From positions 1,674,001 to 1,738,000 of the forward strand of contig CASHTG010000016.1 in assembly GCA_949357655.1 (NCBI GenBank): a stretch of 64,000 bases of DNA. Reading direction: 5' to 3'. Numbering within the stretch: the first letter of the stretch is position 1; the number at the start of each line of letters is the position of its first letter. Source of the DNA: Parascedosporium putredinis (lineage: Eukaryota > Ascomycota > Sordariomycetes > Microascales > Microascaceae). The notes below the pieces were generated by a model. It searched no databases. It worked only from the letters and a program-made list of their open reading frames with translations, and was not told the origin of the DNA. Of the stretch, positions 1 through 10,140 are shown piece after piece. A program made the translations under genes and the position numbers.

Positions 1-2
1 CA

Positions 3-500
3 TCTATCTCATTTTCAAGCGATGGCAAACTCCTTGCTTCTGGCTCTTGTGATAGCACAGCTCGGATCTGGGATGTGGTAACAGGATCTAGCCTCTCTAT
101 AATGAGTATAGATGCAGGAGTCTATATTATATCCTTCCCAGACCATCTATCCCTTCTCACAAATCATGGTCTTCTAAGTCTACCTACCCTCCAAACTCCT
201 CATGACAGTCTAATGTCTGGAGCCCAAACTAGCTCTCTAGTTGAGGTGGTATGTAGGATAGGCTATGGCGTTTCTCGAGATGGGATTTGGATTACCTATG
301 GGGATTCACGAATTATTTGGTTACCAACTGCATGGCGCCCGCGTGTGGCGGCTACGTCATTGTCTGCAGTCGCTTTGGGGACAACGAATGGGCGGGTGGT
401 TATACTAAGCTTCTCAGGGACTCCTGAACTTTATCGATCTACCAAGAGCACCCGTGGTCTTACACGAGAACCAAAACCTTCCCACGCCCCCATTGGATAG
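3..500 (+). CDS. C-terminal end of a WD40 (NLR-type) protein, truncated by window edge
   Basis: The frame is open from base 3 to the TAG at 498-500, so the gene starts outside the window. The first 25 residues form a clear WD40 repeat (SSDGKLLASGSCDSTARIWD). The rest matches the closing module of fungal NACHT-WD40 proteins: a stretch of the type 'DGIWITYGDSRIIWLPTAWRP' followed by 'VALGTTNGRVVILSF', where that family usually has a W-hydrophobic-LWLPPEYRP block and an SGRV block. Such proteins are STAND/NLR signal-transducing ATPases involved in heterokaryon incompatibility and self/non-self recognition; the NACHT domain itself is not in view, so family assignment is inferred from the C-terminus only. 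I see no frame break in this part. A plain WD40 scaffold protein is the alternative. Confidence 0.7.
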   Translation, partial: SISFSSDGKLLASGSCDSTARIWDVVTGSSLSIMSIDAGVYIISFPDHLSLLTNHGLLSLPTLQTPHDSLMSGAQTSSLVEVVCRIGYGVSRDGIWITYGDSRIIWLPTAWRPRVAATSLSAVALGTTNGRVVILSFSGTPELYRSTKSTRGLTREPKPSHAPIG

Positions 501-906
501 ACTGGGCACACTCTTGAACGATATCTTCAACAGCTACTAGGCCATGAGTGGCTAACTCAACAGCGACTTTGACTAGTCTTAACTACACTGGTATTCGAGG
601 ATACCGTGGCTGTACGATTTAGCCCTTGGAGAGTATCTCTCTATATCCTCTGGAGAGGAGATACTTCTCATTGCCGACTGAAATCCTGAGAAAGGGGGCG
701 GAAGTGATATCAAATAAACAAGTTCCATTAATCACGCTCGAATGTAAGTCCTTTTTCCTTTCTCCGCGGCAAATATCATCTCAGGAAACTTGTATATGCA
801 CATCTTTAAGATTGAGAACTGTGACCTGACAGTCGCTCATCCCAGGGTATCACACAAAAATTACAAATAAGAAAATGAAAATAAAAGAAACCAAGGATGC
901 TGATGC
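501..906. other. Intergenic, nothing recognised
   Basis: Between the WD40 gene and the next gene, which converges on it. AT-richer than the coding DNA, with short unsupported ORFs only; presumably 3' untranslated sequence of both genes. Confidence 0.5.
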
Positions 907-3040
907 CTACACCTCTCTCTTCACCACCCAAGACCCGTGGGTCTTGATCGGTGTAAGCGGGCTCCCTCTCGAAAGTGGCGTACCTGGGGCTGTTCTTTGA
1001 ACCGGGGTGATGGGCGTGATGGGCCCCGTCCTAGAAACGGGGCTCATATCCAACTCATATACGGAATCCGCTGTCGCGACAACCTTGAGATCGATGACGG
1101 GCCACTCCTTCTCGTCCGTGGTGGGCACGTCGGCGACGCCGGGCTCCCACTTCTCCACACCGACGGCGCCATAAGCTAACCTCTGAAGTTGGAAGACGCC
1201 GTCAAACACCCAGGTGAGCATACGCTCGTCTCCGTGGCCGGACATGCGCCGGAAGAGGGCGACGAGGGGCTCGACGAAGCTGGCGACGATGATGACGATG
1301 AAGCCAACGGACATGATGAGGACGATGGCGAGGAAGTTGAAGTTGCGCACGCCGTCGGCGTTGCGGATGCGCTGGTTCATGCACGAGGCGACCCAGGGTC
1401 CTCGTCCAGGACCTTGAAGAAGGGGAGGAGGGTGGCGTCCTTTTGCGGCGTGGCGAATTGCACGGCGTCGGACTGGAGGAGGTACAGGGCCATGGCGAAC
1501 CAGCGGCGCACCTCTCGGCGCCACTGATCGACGGGGAGGTTGTCGTACTGCTCGCCGTAGAGCACGGTCTTGCCGGCCATGACGATGTCGCCGGGGGCGT
1601 AGCCGACGACCTGGGCGATGTCCTGGCGCAGGAGGTTGATGGCCACGCGCATGGCGGTGCTGGCCTGGCGGTCGTTCATGGCGATCGGGGTGAGGAACTC
1701 CCACACGAGGTCGTTGGGGGTGAACTTGCGGCAGCCGCCCATGCCCGGCACGCTGGGGTTGCAGAACTCGTGCTCTTCCCGGCAGGCGAGGACCTTGACG
1801 GGGGTCGGAGCCGTCCTCGGTGAAGATGGGGTCGTTGGTGGGCACCACGTTGGTCACGTTGTTGGTTTGGATGAAGAAGATGGAGGCGGTGTTGTTGGCC
1901 TCGGCGGGCGGGCCGATGAGGGTTGTGTTGGCCATCCATCCGATTAGGCCCTCGGCAGCCGAGGCGGAGTCATAAACATAGGGCCTGGATGAGTTAGTTT
2001 TTCCATTTCTACGAGAACAAAAGAAAGAAAAAGAAGGAAACAAGGGGAAAAGTCCCTCGAGAGGTAAGCCAGTTCCCCGATTCTAATCTTTTAGTTTGGG
2101 GAAGGGGCGGTTGTGCTTACTCAATACGATAGTTGTCGACGGATCGAAGAGTATCCGAGTACAAAAAGGTCTCTTCGTTTTGGGCAAAAGGGCCGTACAT
2201 GAAGGCCGTGGCGTCGGCCCTGCGGATGGTGTGGTCGCTCTGAATAGGCGAGCACTCGGCGGTGCGCCTATAAATGATGGTGTCTCGCGCATCGGCGTTG
2301 ATACCGAGGTGGCGATTCGAGTTGACGGTTGCGACGAAACGGACGGGCACGCTATTGGTGGTGATGCAAAGAGACGAGTCCGGGAAGGGGCAGGGAATGT
2401 CCTGCTCTTCAATCTCGATCACGGGCACGGGAAAGCGGGAGCACTCGGGGGCGGAGACGTCGGCGCCGGCCGAGTAGCACAGGCGCTCGTACATCATGGC
2501 GGCCTCGAGGCGGCTCTTGAGGTAGATATACTCGGCCTGGTCAGAGCGGAGGCGTTCGGTGGGGACGTCGGGCAGGAAGACGTTGCAGGAGCTGCTCTGG
2601 ACGAGGAACTGGGCGCCGGCGGTGGACCAGGTGAAGGAGACGAAGAGCTGGGCAAAGGTGGTGGCGACGAAGAAGATGAAGGCAACGAGGAAGATGCCGG
2701 AGAGGCGCTGGGCGACGCGGGCGAAGCCGAGGCGGGCGCGCCAGGCGTTGGCGACCTGGAAGATGAGTTGGAGGGCGTGGACGAGGCCGGTGCTGTTGCG
2801 CAGGATGGCCTGGATCTGGTGGTGCATGCCGTCGTGGGTGTTGCCTACGGTGCGGAACTGGTGGAGGGCGAAGCGCACAATGTTCCACCCGGCCAGGGCG
2901 GAGATACCGGCGAAGATGACGAGGAACGAGGACAGTAGCCCGGCCTGGGTCTCCTCCAGGGTCAGCGTCAACTGGCCGCCATCGGCGTGGTTCTTCCACA
3001 GGCCTATGAAGGGCTGCGGGGGCGTCGGGTTGAAGGACAT
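907..3040 (-). CDS. Fungal polytopic membrane protein, function unknown
   Basis: Two exons: 3040-2121 and 1984-907, joined across a 136-base intron with a GTAAGC donor and a CTAACTCATCCAG acceptor; the join keeps frame (RIE/PYVYDS). The start is the first ATG, in good context, in front of MSFNPTPPQP. The product is about 665 residues. Hydrophobic segments lie near residues 33-55 and 113-135 and about 145 residues from the C-terminus (NFNFLAIVLIMSVGFIVIIV); the C-terminal tail is rich in TP and SP motifs and probably cytosolic. I do not recognise a named domain; it resembles membrane proteins of unknown function common in Pezizomycotina. Exon 2 carries two compensating frame shifts, one at the G5 run 1800-1804 and one at the run 1392-1394, so the middle of the protein (from about MPGMGGCRKF to LDEDP) is in another frame. 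These look like sequence errors. Confidence 0.75.
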
Positions 3041-3790
3041 GGTCGGCGATCTGGAAACTCTTCTTTTTCTCTTTTCTTTTTCCCTTTCGAATCGGCGGAT
3101 CGAAGCAGGCGATGGCTCTCAGAGCTCAGATATCGCTGTTACTCAAGGGACGAGCAAGCAGTATTATCGGAGGAGGAAGGGGAAAGAAGGAAAGACCGGA
3201 GAACAACCTGTGGATCTCCATCCCAAGGCGCGCCCATCATGGGGTTCTAATATTCTTTCCTTGCCCTCCCCCTCTCTTCCACCTTCACCTCCGATCCTCA
3301 GAAGCCGTGAAACCAATTCTTTTGGTGGAGGCACAATACGGAGGGGGTGGGCAGCAACCAACAGCTTTTCGCTCCGCATCACACTGCGTGCGAAACCAAC
3401 GCCATGCCGTCCGGATTTTCTGTCGCGATCGATTTTTCCCACCTTCTTCCTTTCCTTTTTTTTGCATATTCGTGGCTTTGCACCCAGTTTCATCCAACGT
3501 TGCCAGTTTCATCTGCGTGGTGTTCCCGTGCTGGGATGCAGGGGAAGGCCCAAGCGAAGAGGCAAGGCTCATCCCGCGCCGAATGTCATTGGCGTTGCCC
3601 GCGATGCTCAAACACACCCGGCTTCGCTTCCTGGCTCGTCATTGGTCCAACCTTATCGAGACAGGGAACGACGACAAGCCACGACTCGGAGGGGAGAGGG
3701 ACAATAGCGTAATGAAGAAATGGGTTGCGTCAATGCGAACGGCATCACCATCCTTGTTGGTTGGCGCGAAAAGAGAGACAAGGGGAAGAA

Positions 3791-3824
3791 GAAAAAAGGA
3801 AAAAGGAAAAAGGAAAAAGGAAAG
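3791..3824. repeat. (GGAAAAA)n purine tract
   Basis: About four and a half copies of a 7-base GGAAAAA unit within a longer purine-rich tract; simple low-complexity DNA. Confidence 0.85.
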
Positions 3825-6800
3825 AAAAAGAGGGGTTCAATGCCTCCATCGTCGATTTGGGCGAACAATTCGACGGGGAAATCGTGGCGTTCCCCCTCCT
3901 CTTCATGAAGCTTGAACCTGGCTCTTGCGATGAGCCACACTACGATTCTACAATCCAAGGGTCGAACCCCTTGCCCTCCATGTCCGCAATCGTGGCTCCA
4001 ACGCCCGCCGGTCGGTCGATTATTCGGCATCACTGGCTTTGACAGACTACCCCTAGCTAATAGATGCCTCGACCAAAGCGCTGTCCCGGGCGTTCAAGCC
4101 GCCTCACAGAACCTTTCTAGGCTGGTGGTGCTGGTCCCTATTGCGGCGAAGCTGGCTGGCAGCGCAAGAATGCCACGACTCTCAGGGCATCGCTCTCGTG
4201 ACCCCGCGCCACCCTAGGCCACCCTAGGTTGGTGCACTTGGTGGGTGCAACATGCGACACCGTGAAGGCGCGGGTGGGCGACCCTTCTTACGATCGTGCA
4301 TGTGTGATTCAGACACAAGCGGCGGACTTTTTGACTTTCACTTTCCTGGCGGGACTTCATCGCAGCACCTTGAGCTCGACGAGATACGATGTCGGGTGGG
4401 TGCGTCAAGCGTCAATTCACCAAATAGCCAGGGGAGGCACACAAGAAAAGAATGAAAGTGTGGCTTCGCCCTCCCTTTGTCGAGAAATGAGGGGAAAGTG
4501 TGGAATGTAGGAAACTTTTCTGTTTCAACCCCTCCGCCAACAGTCTCAGAGAACAACATACTCGACAGATGGGATCAAATTTGAGGGTTGGCAGCTGCAT
4601 CATCAGAATCAAGACGAAAACTCGAAAAAAACAACATGAGAAACACAGAAAAGCAAAGACACAGCCTTCTTCCCCTGTTCTCGCTTCTACTTTCCGTTGC
4701 GTAAGAGAGAATGGAAGGGGAGGGGAAAATGGGTGGATAAATAGGCATAGGCTCGAGGATGAGCGTTCTTCCCGTCATCTTATCCTCTGCCCTCCTTAAT
4801 GCCTGCTGCTAATGCCGCAGAATTTACCCCTCGAGTTGCGACCCCGTCGGCAATTGTTCTGGGCACAAGAATGGCCTTTTTGAGATAGATTGATCCCTAG
4901 GTTTATTGTTTTAGCACAATGATGCACAAGATTGTGCATCCTGTTTTATGTTGTTCACTGTTTGTTTCCTTTTTTTCTTATGGTCTTCTGGTCTTCTTTT
5001 CTCTTTTTCTTTTCTTTTATTTTTCCTTTTATTAACAAAAGATAATTCTTATTTTTCCTTCATTCCCCTGCCTCAAAGTGTTCCATGTTGTCTATGAAAA
5101 TGCTCCATCTTGGTATCGTCGTCCGCACCCAGGCTCGTAGTCAAAAGTGGGCGCGCTAGGCTCCCTCCGTGATGGCCGGACGGACCGGGTGCGACTTAGC
5201 TTCCGATCAATTGATCAGAGAGGGCGCCACCCCTTCCGGATCCAAACCGGATCTAAACCCAGTTGATCGAGAAACCAAAGGCAGAATGGTGGTGGACTCT
5301 GGCGGGATCCGCCGAGGATCGGTGACTTTAGCCCCGCCCAGACCCCGGAGCCCCCAGCCCAAGTGCTCCCACGCTGTGCCCCAGCTCTCCCAGGGACTTC
5401 CCCTCCACTCTCACAGCTTGTTTTGTACCTGCGCACAAGCGCCGTCGATCTTCCGCCGGGAATTTGTCGGCACCCTGTCTCCGGACTAGGGGTGTTGTTC
5501 CCCACCCACGAACCAAGAGATCTCCGATCCGGCAACGGAAGGGGAGGGAGTTCTGGCACGGCCTACCTTGGTACACGTAAAGGGGATATTTTGCTTGACC
5601 TCCGCGCTATTCGGCGGTGGTGCGTATAGAGACTGCGTTTGCCATCATTCAAAGTTTGACGAGATGTTCCGGAGGGCCTTGGGCGGGTATAGTGATGGAA
5701 AAGAACTAGAATTACATGTAATTGATCCGTTAATATTGCGCATATTGATTCTTGGTATGCACAGAGACGACAATAGCGGGGGCAAACAAAAGAAACAAAA
5801 CTCTATCGTCCAGTCTCTTCTCAAGGCGGGAAAATACGTGTCCAACGAGAAATGGGCTTCCCACAAACAGGCGGCCTAAGAAGCACCAAACCAACGTCGG
5901 GCATAGTTTTTGTTTCGTTTACAGACCAACACTTTGATTAGACCCGCGAATGCGTACATACGTGTATGAAAGACCACATAATAGCACTCCAAGTCGTGCT
6001 GGCGAGCAAAGACCAACCGGATCGAGCCCCGATTGACGGATCAAATCCGCGAAAGCCTAGCACAATGCTACTGACCAGCGTGTATGTATATTATGGCTGC
6101 TGGCCCCCGATTAGCAATCGATGACCGAGGATTTAGACCCACTTTCGAGCCTGCTGGTAATCAATAAGACGAGGCCAGTCGACGTGCGCAAAGGGGGAAT
6201 GTCCCCGAATTGCCCTTTCGGCCAGCCCATTTTGCCTAATGCTAGGGCTCATTCTCGGTGCTGGACCCTTATTACAGACCGCGCTCAGGAATTATTTCTC
6301 CCCCAGCGTCATTCGGCCATTACATATAGGCGTTTATTAGGGTATTTGTTCTGCAGTCACTGCAGTAACTGCAGCAACGGCCGGAACCCAAGGACGCAAC
6401 CCGGGTGCCAAGCCCACGGCTATGTTCTCGGGCTGAGAGGGCCTTGTCCTTTGTCGAGGCACGCAGGCACGCAATCTTGGTCAGAGGCGGGTGAGGCACT
6501 GACAGATTGCTGACCGCGCAGCCAAGATGATTGCGGATTCGCAGGTTGGCAGGGTCTCTGCCCTCAACCCTATCAAGCCCGCACTTCCCCCTCTCGCTTC
6601 CATTGATGTATTAGGCCCCCGGGTCGCAGGACGGGCACGATGAATGGCCCAGGGCCCTCTGGCTGCAATCCCATGACTAAATCTTACAAGATTTGTCAAA
6701 AAGCCCACATGGCCGGGGCCCAAGGAGCAACCTCATTCTCCGAGGGACCCGACCGTTTGGTAACCCAAATACTAAATATATTCCATTGCGTCCATCTCTT

Positions 6801-7448
6801 CCTCCCCCTCCTTCGGTTCCCTTGTTTTTCTTGCCTATCCTTGCTGTTACCCTTGCTGACTTATGGATTGTCATCGTCCAATAGATTGCACAATGTTTCG
6901 CAACAGGTTGGGGGCAGCGGACCAAAGGCCTACGACGGCTGGAATCGTGGAATAATAATATCCATCGCCAGAACCAACAGGCGGCGTGCGCGTCCATTGT
7001 GTGGAAGTCGATGGCTCGGTCAAGATGAACGACGGGCCCAGCGGACCCCAAACTCTTGATAAGAGCTTACTCAAATCAAAAGCTGGCGATGCGATTTGCT
7101 CGTGCTAGCTAGACCGGTCGAGAAACCAACCAACAGTGATATTTTTGCAATCTTGATTCTCTCGATCCGAACTCAACCACGCCGTCCCGCGTGCGGCGCG
7201 GCGCGGCCGGGCCTGTGATGTTTTTATTCTCGTTTAGTTCATCGGTGTCTGTCCTACGTCGCTATCGCGGCGCGCGAGGCGGCTGCTAAGGAGGGCTAAA
7301 ATAGAAAAATTGAAGAATGATGAGTGAAAGGAAGGAGGAGGAGAGATACCGAAGAAATAAACTATCATCCACATGGCCGGCCATGCATCAAGGCTTGGCC
7401 TCGCGTGCGTGTTTGTGATGCTTATGAAGGACAGGTTGGTGCATCTGA

Positions 7449-7470
7449 GTGTGTGTGTGTGTGTGTGTGT
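7449..7470. repeat. (GT)11 microsatellite
   Basis: Eleven uninterrupted GT dinucleotides, read directly from the sequence. Confidence 0.95.
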
Positions 7471-8246
7471 CTGCTGCGCTTGCGGCAGACAGCATTAACG
7501 TGCAGACATGATTTTCCCACGTTGATCTGTTAAGAAACCCCCAGCCCAACCAAGTATGACTGCGTGGGCTCCAAAATAGCATCGGGCTCCTCCCCAACCA
7601 TCTGGCCAATGGGATCTGATTAGCCTGCGAGTACGCGCTTGCGGTGGCGGCAGCCGATTGGTCGATCTGGAGGCCTTCCAGAACGGATGGATAGATTAAA
7701 GCGCCTTCCGAAGAGTGGAGGGCAGCCCAAATGCACCAATATTTTTGCATGGGTGCTAAATTTAGGCGGACACAGCCCATCGGCCCGGCGTTTTTGTTTG
7801 GACTGCGCCAATCGCCTGTTTCTAAGATGGGAACGGAACCTGCCAGAGCCTGGGCAGCAGGCCTTCACCCGCCGCGCTTGCTCGCGGTTGTTTCTTTTCC
7901 TCCTGTGCTATACCCTCTCTGCATTGTTGCACTCAGCCACCAGGGCCCAATATGGGGGATTGGTATTAAACAGGGAGGGGAAAAAAGGGAACAAACAAGC
8001 TTAACCATTCGTCGGCGAGGGCTCTCGCGTCACCTTTGCCGAGACGTTGTACCTTCGGATGCGTGCCCACCCAGTTATAGCCATTCCACTTATTGGAATG
8101 CCCCGTCTATGGCGTGGCTTGCAATCTTGCTGGAGCGGCTTCGTCTCGTCCCGATCTAATCTTGGTAGATGAAATTCCAATATCGCAATCGATCAAGATC
8201 ATGTTCTCTTTGGATGCGTTGCCCATCCTGCATGTTCCCCAACTTG

Positions 8247-8253
8247 TATAAAG
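8247..8253 (+). promoter_or_regulatory. TATA box of the secreted peptide gene
   Basis: TATAAAG lies about 200 bases upstream of the ATG at 8455. It is followed by a leader very rich in CA and CT (TCATCT, ACCAAAC motifs), the kind of 5' leader seen on strongly expressed fungal genes. The role is inferred from position and sequence. Confidence 0.55.
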
Positions 8254-8454
8254 GCAACCGTCCACCCACCCTTCTCAACCATATTTCATCTCATTCATCT
8301 CATCATCATCTCCAAAGACATCACAAGAACAACCAAACAAACACACAACCAACTCTACAGAAACAGACACTTCGAGTCTCTTCTCCGCTATACCAACCCG
8401 AGAACCCAACCAAACCAAACCACTCCCACACCTTTTCTCTCCCACACATTCAAA

Positions 8455-8768
8455 ATGAGGTTCACCATCTTCACCACTGGCCTCGTCCTCGTCGCCTCCG
8501 GCGCTTCTGCTCTCTCCATCCCCGCGAGGCTGCCCAGCAGGACTCCGACCTCGTGGCCTTTGCCCGCCTCCGCGGCTTCGTTGAGAAGTTCATCGTCGAC
8601 GGCGACGACTTCTCCCTGGCTGCCCTCAACTTCCTCACCGCCGAGGCCCTCAAGGACGTTGAGTCCGGCAACGATGCCGCCGACGCCGGTGCCCTCGACA
8701 AGCGCGCTTTCGCTCCCATCGGCCAGCAGTTCCAGCAGTTCAACAGGTTCATCGGTGGCCGCCCTTAA
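8455..8768 (+). CDS. Small secreted peptide precursor with one Kex2 site
   Basis: The ATG follows a CA-rich leader and opens a 20-residue signal peptide (MRFTIFTTGLVLVASGASAL). Signal and mature parts are in different frames; adding one C to the C4 run at 8520-8523 joins them as SIPREAAQQDSDLVAF and gives 104 residues. The proregion is acidic and contains no cysteine. Near the end is LDKR, a Kex2 cleavage signal, followed by exactly 20 residues beginning AFAPIGQQF and ending GGRP before the TAA. Cleavage would release one F- and Q-rich, cysteine-free peptide. It does not resemble ascomycete alpha-type pheromones, which are short, Cys/Trp-rich and usually repeated. I know no family for it; a secreted signalling peptide, a RiPP-like precursor or a small effector are all possible. 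Existence of a secreted precursor is well supported; function is unknown. Confidence 0.75.
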
Positions 8769-10140
8769 ACGGCTCCAACCCTTGACATCTCAGTCGACAC
8801 GACCTGAGACTTGACGGCCTCTTCCAACCACTTTCTCGCTTGCTCTCTACTGGCAAACGATTGTTTTCTTTGTTTTTATCTACTTCACTACCCCGGCCAA
8901 GACGTTTTTGAGGAGGAGCCTTACATGCTCCGCGATGGCTTGGGACTGCTGCCGAGGAGCTTGCTGCATCTCGATGGGTCCCGCGAAACTCTGGTCGGAG
9001 GCCCAGATGGGCGGTTTTAATCATGCACACTTACTTGTACTTGTTCGATGGTCCAATCTATTATTGTATTTATTTATCGGGATTCAAGACTTTTTATTAT
9101 GTTTACATAAAGGCTAGAGAATGTAAATCGGGTATACATTTTTCACTCAAAACCGTGCTTCAATATTCCTCTTTGTGACAACGTGAATCGGCCGGTGAGT
9201 GCTCTTAAAAGGGATCTCATCCCGCAGCTCCTCGACAGCACTTGAGCAATTATTTCGGTGTATTCGAGCGCCGGTTCTCCCTATACATTCAATTCCCAAT
9301 GTCTACGGATCAGGCCTTATGTCTGGAAGGAGAAGACAAGAATAGATACATTGATGATGTGCAAGCATAGCCTTGGGGATGAAAACCTGGGGTTGCGGCG
9401 TTTGCCGTCGCGTTTAGTTGCCGTCTTTCTCCAAAGAAAAAAGTTAGTGGGTGTGTATTGGTGCGAAGCGTCTGTGTGTCTGTCGGGTGTGTCTGTCGGG
9501 TGTGTCTGTCATCGACTGATCGGCGGAACCCTGCGCAAAAGTTGTTTCGTGTTTCTCAATCGATCGAGTTAAACTCGTGGGCTCGAAACTGACGTAAATG
9601 GTAAATGTTTCCAGTCTCCAGCTCAACACTAAATCCCAGCCACCCCCTTCCCCTCAAATTGGGCAAGGTGCAGCCTAGAGACAATCTTGGCTTTGCTGAT
9701 GCAGCAAGAAAGAAAGAAAAAGAAAAAAAAAGCGGAAGGAAGATTTCACGATTTTAATTCCCTTCTCGATCTTGTAACGCCCATCTCTTTTTCCCCTCTC
9801 TTTCAGCTCCTCATTCCCCATCAACTGGTTGGTGCCGCAGACCAGTAACACCCACGTACTCGTGTCCAATCCCCGAAACTGCCAACCTGTCGAATCTGTG
9901 TGTGGGTGGTGGCGACGCTCTCGTGTCTCTTCGAAAACAACGCCACCTTGGAGACTCGCTCACCCGCGTTTCCTCTCGAGTAGGCGGCCGCCCTTTTGGG
10001 GGTCGAGTGATCCATATGTTTTCCCATCGCCGACTTCCATTTTGACTTCACTCCCTTTTCGACAAAACAATACACGCATCGAGCCGCGCGCGCAGGTGGC
10101 CTTTGCCAAATTGAGAGCCAATCCAAAGGCTGCACCAAGG
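8769..10140. other. 3' region of peptide gene and 5' region of helicase gene
   Basis: No supported gene. Holds the 13-base tandem repeat at 9474-9510 and a purine tract at about 9705-9735. Somewhere between about 9800 and 10140 the helicase gene must begin, but I could not fix its start codon. Confidence 0.45.
9474..9510. repeat. 13-base tandem repeat, 2.8 copies
   Basis: Unit GTGTGTCTGTCGG, two exact copies and a partial third copy of 11 bases. Confidence 0.9.

Larger units (their letters stand above)
3041..8246. other. Gene-poor stretch of about 5.2 kb
   Basis: I find no ORF with recognisable motifs or splice-linked coding on either strand. The content is GA/CT-rich tracts (for example around 3060-3090 and 4960-5040), the short repeats listed separately, and three CTGCAGT-type 9-base units at about 6352-6378. 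Part of it must be promoter of the membrane protein at 907-3040 (left end) and of the secreted peptide gene (right end). Short ORFs in the block have no start context, no codon bias and no domain. Confidence 0.5.

Noticed and set aside
1392..1804. Programmed ribosomal frameshifting as an explanation for the many frame changes
   Set aside because: The sites share no slippery heptamer or downstream structure, occur in unrelated genes and nearly always need the same one-base repair; error is simpler.
2096..2938. Plus-strand ORF of 280 residues rich in G, E and D
   Set aside because: Antisense shadow of the membrane protein exon; no domain, while the opposite strand has membrane helices and a valid intron.
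3950..3990. tRNA T-arm-like sequence on the minus strand (GGTTCGACC)
   Set aside because: The stem around the loop does not pair with normal tRNA spacing and no other arms are present.
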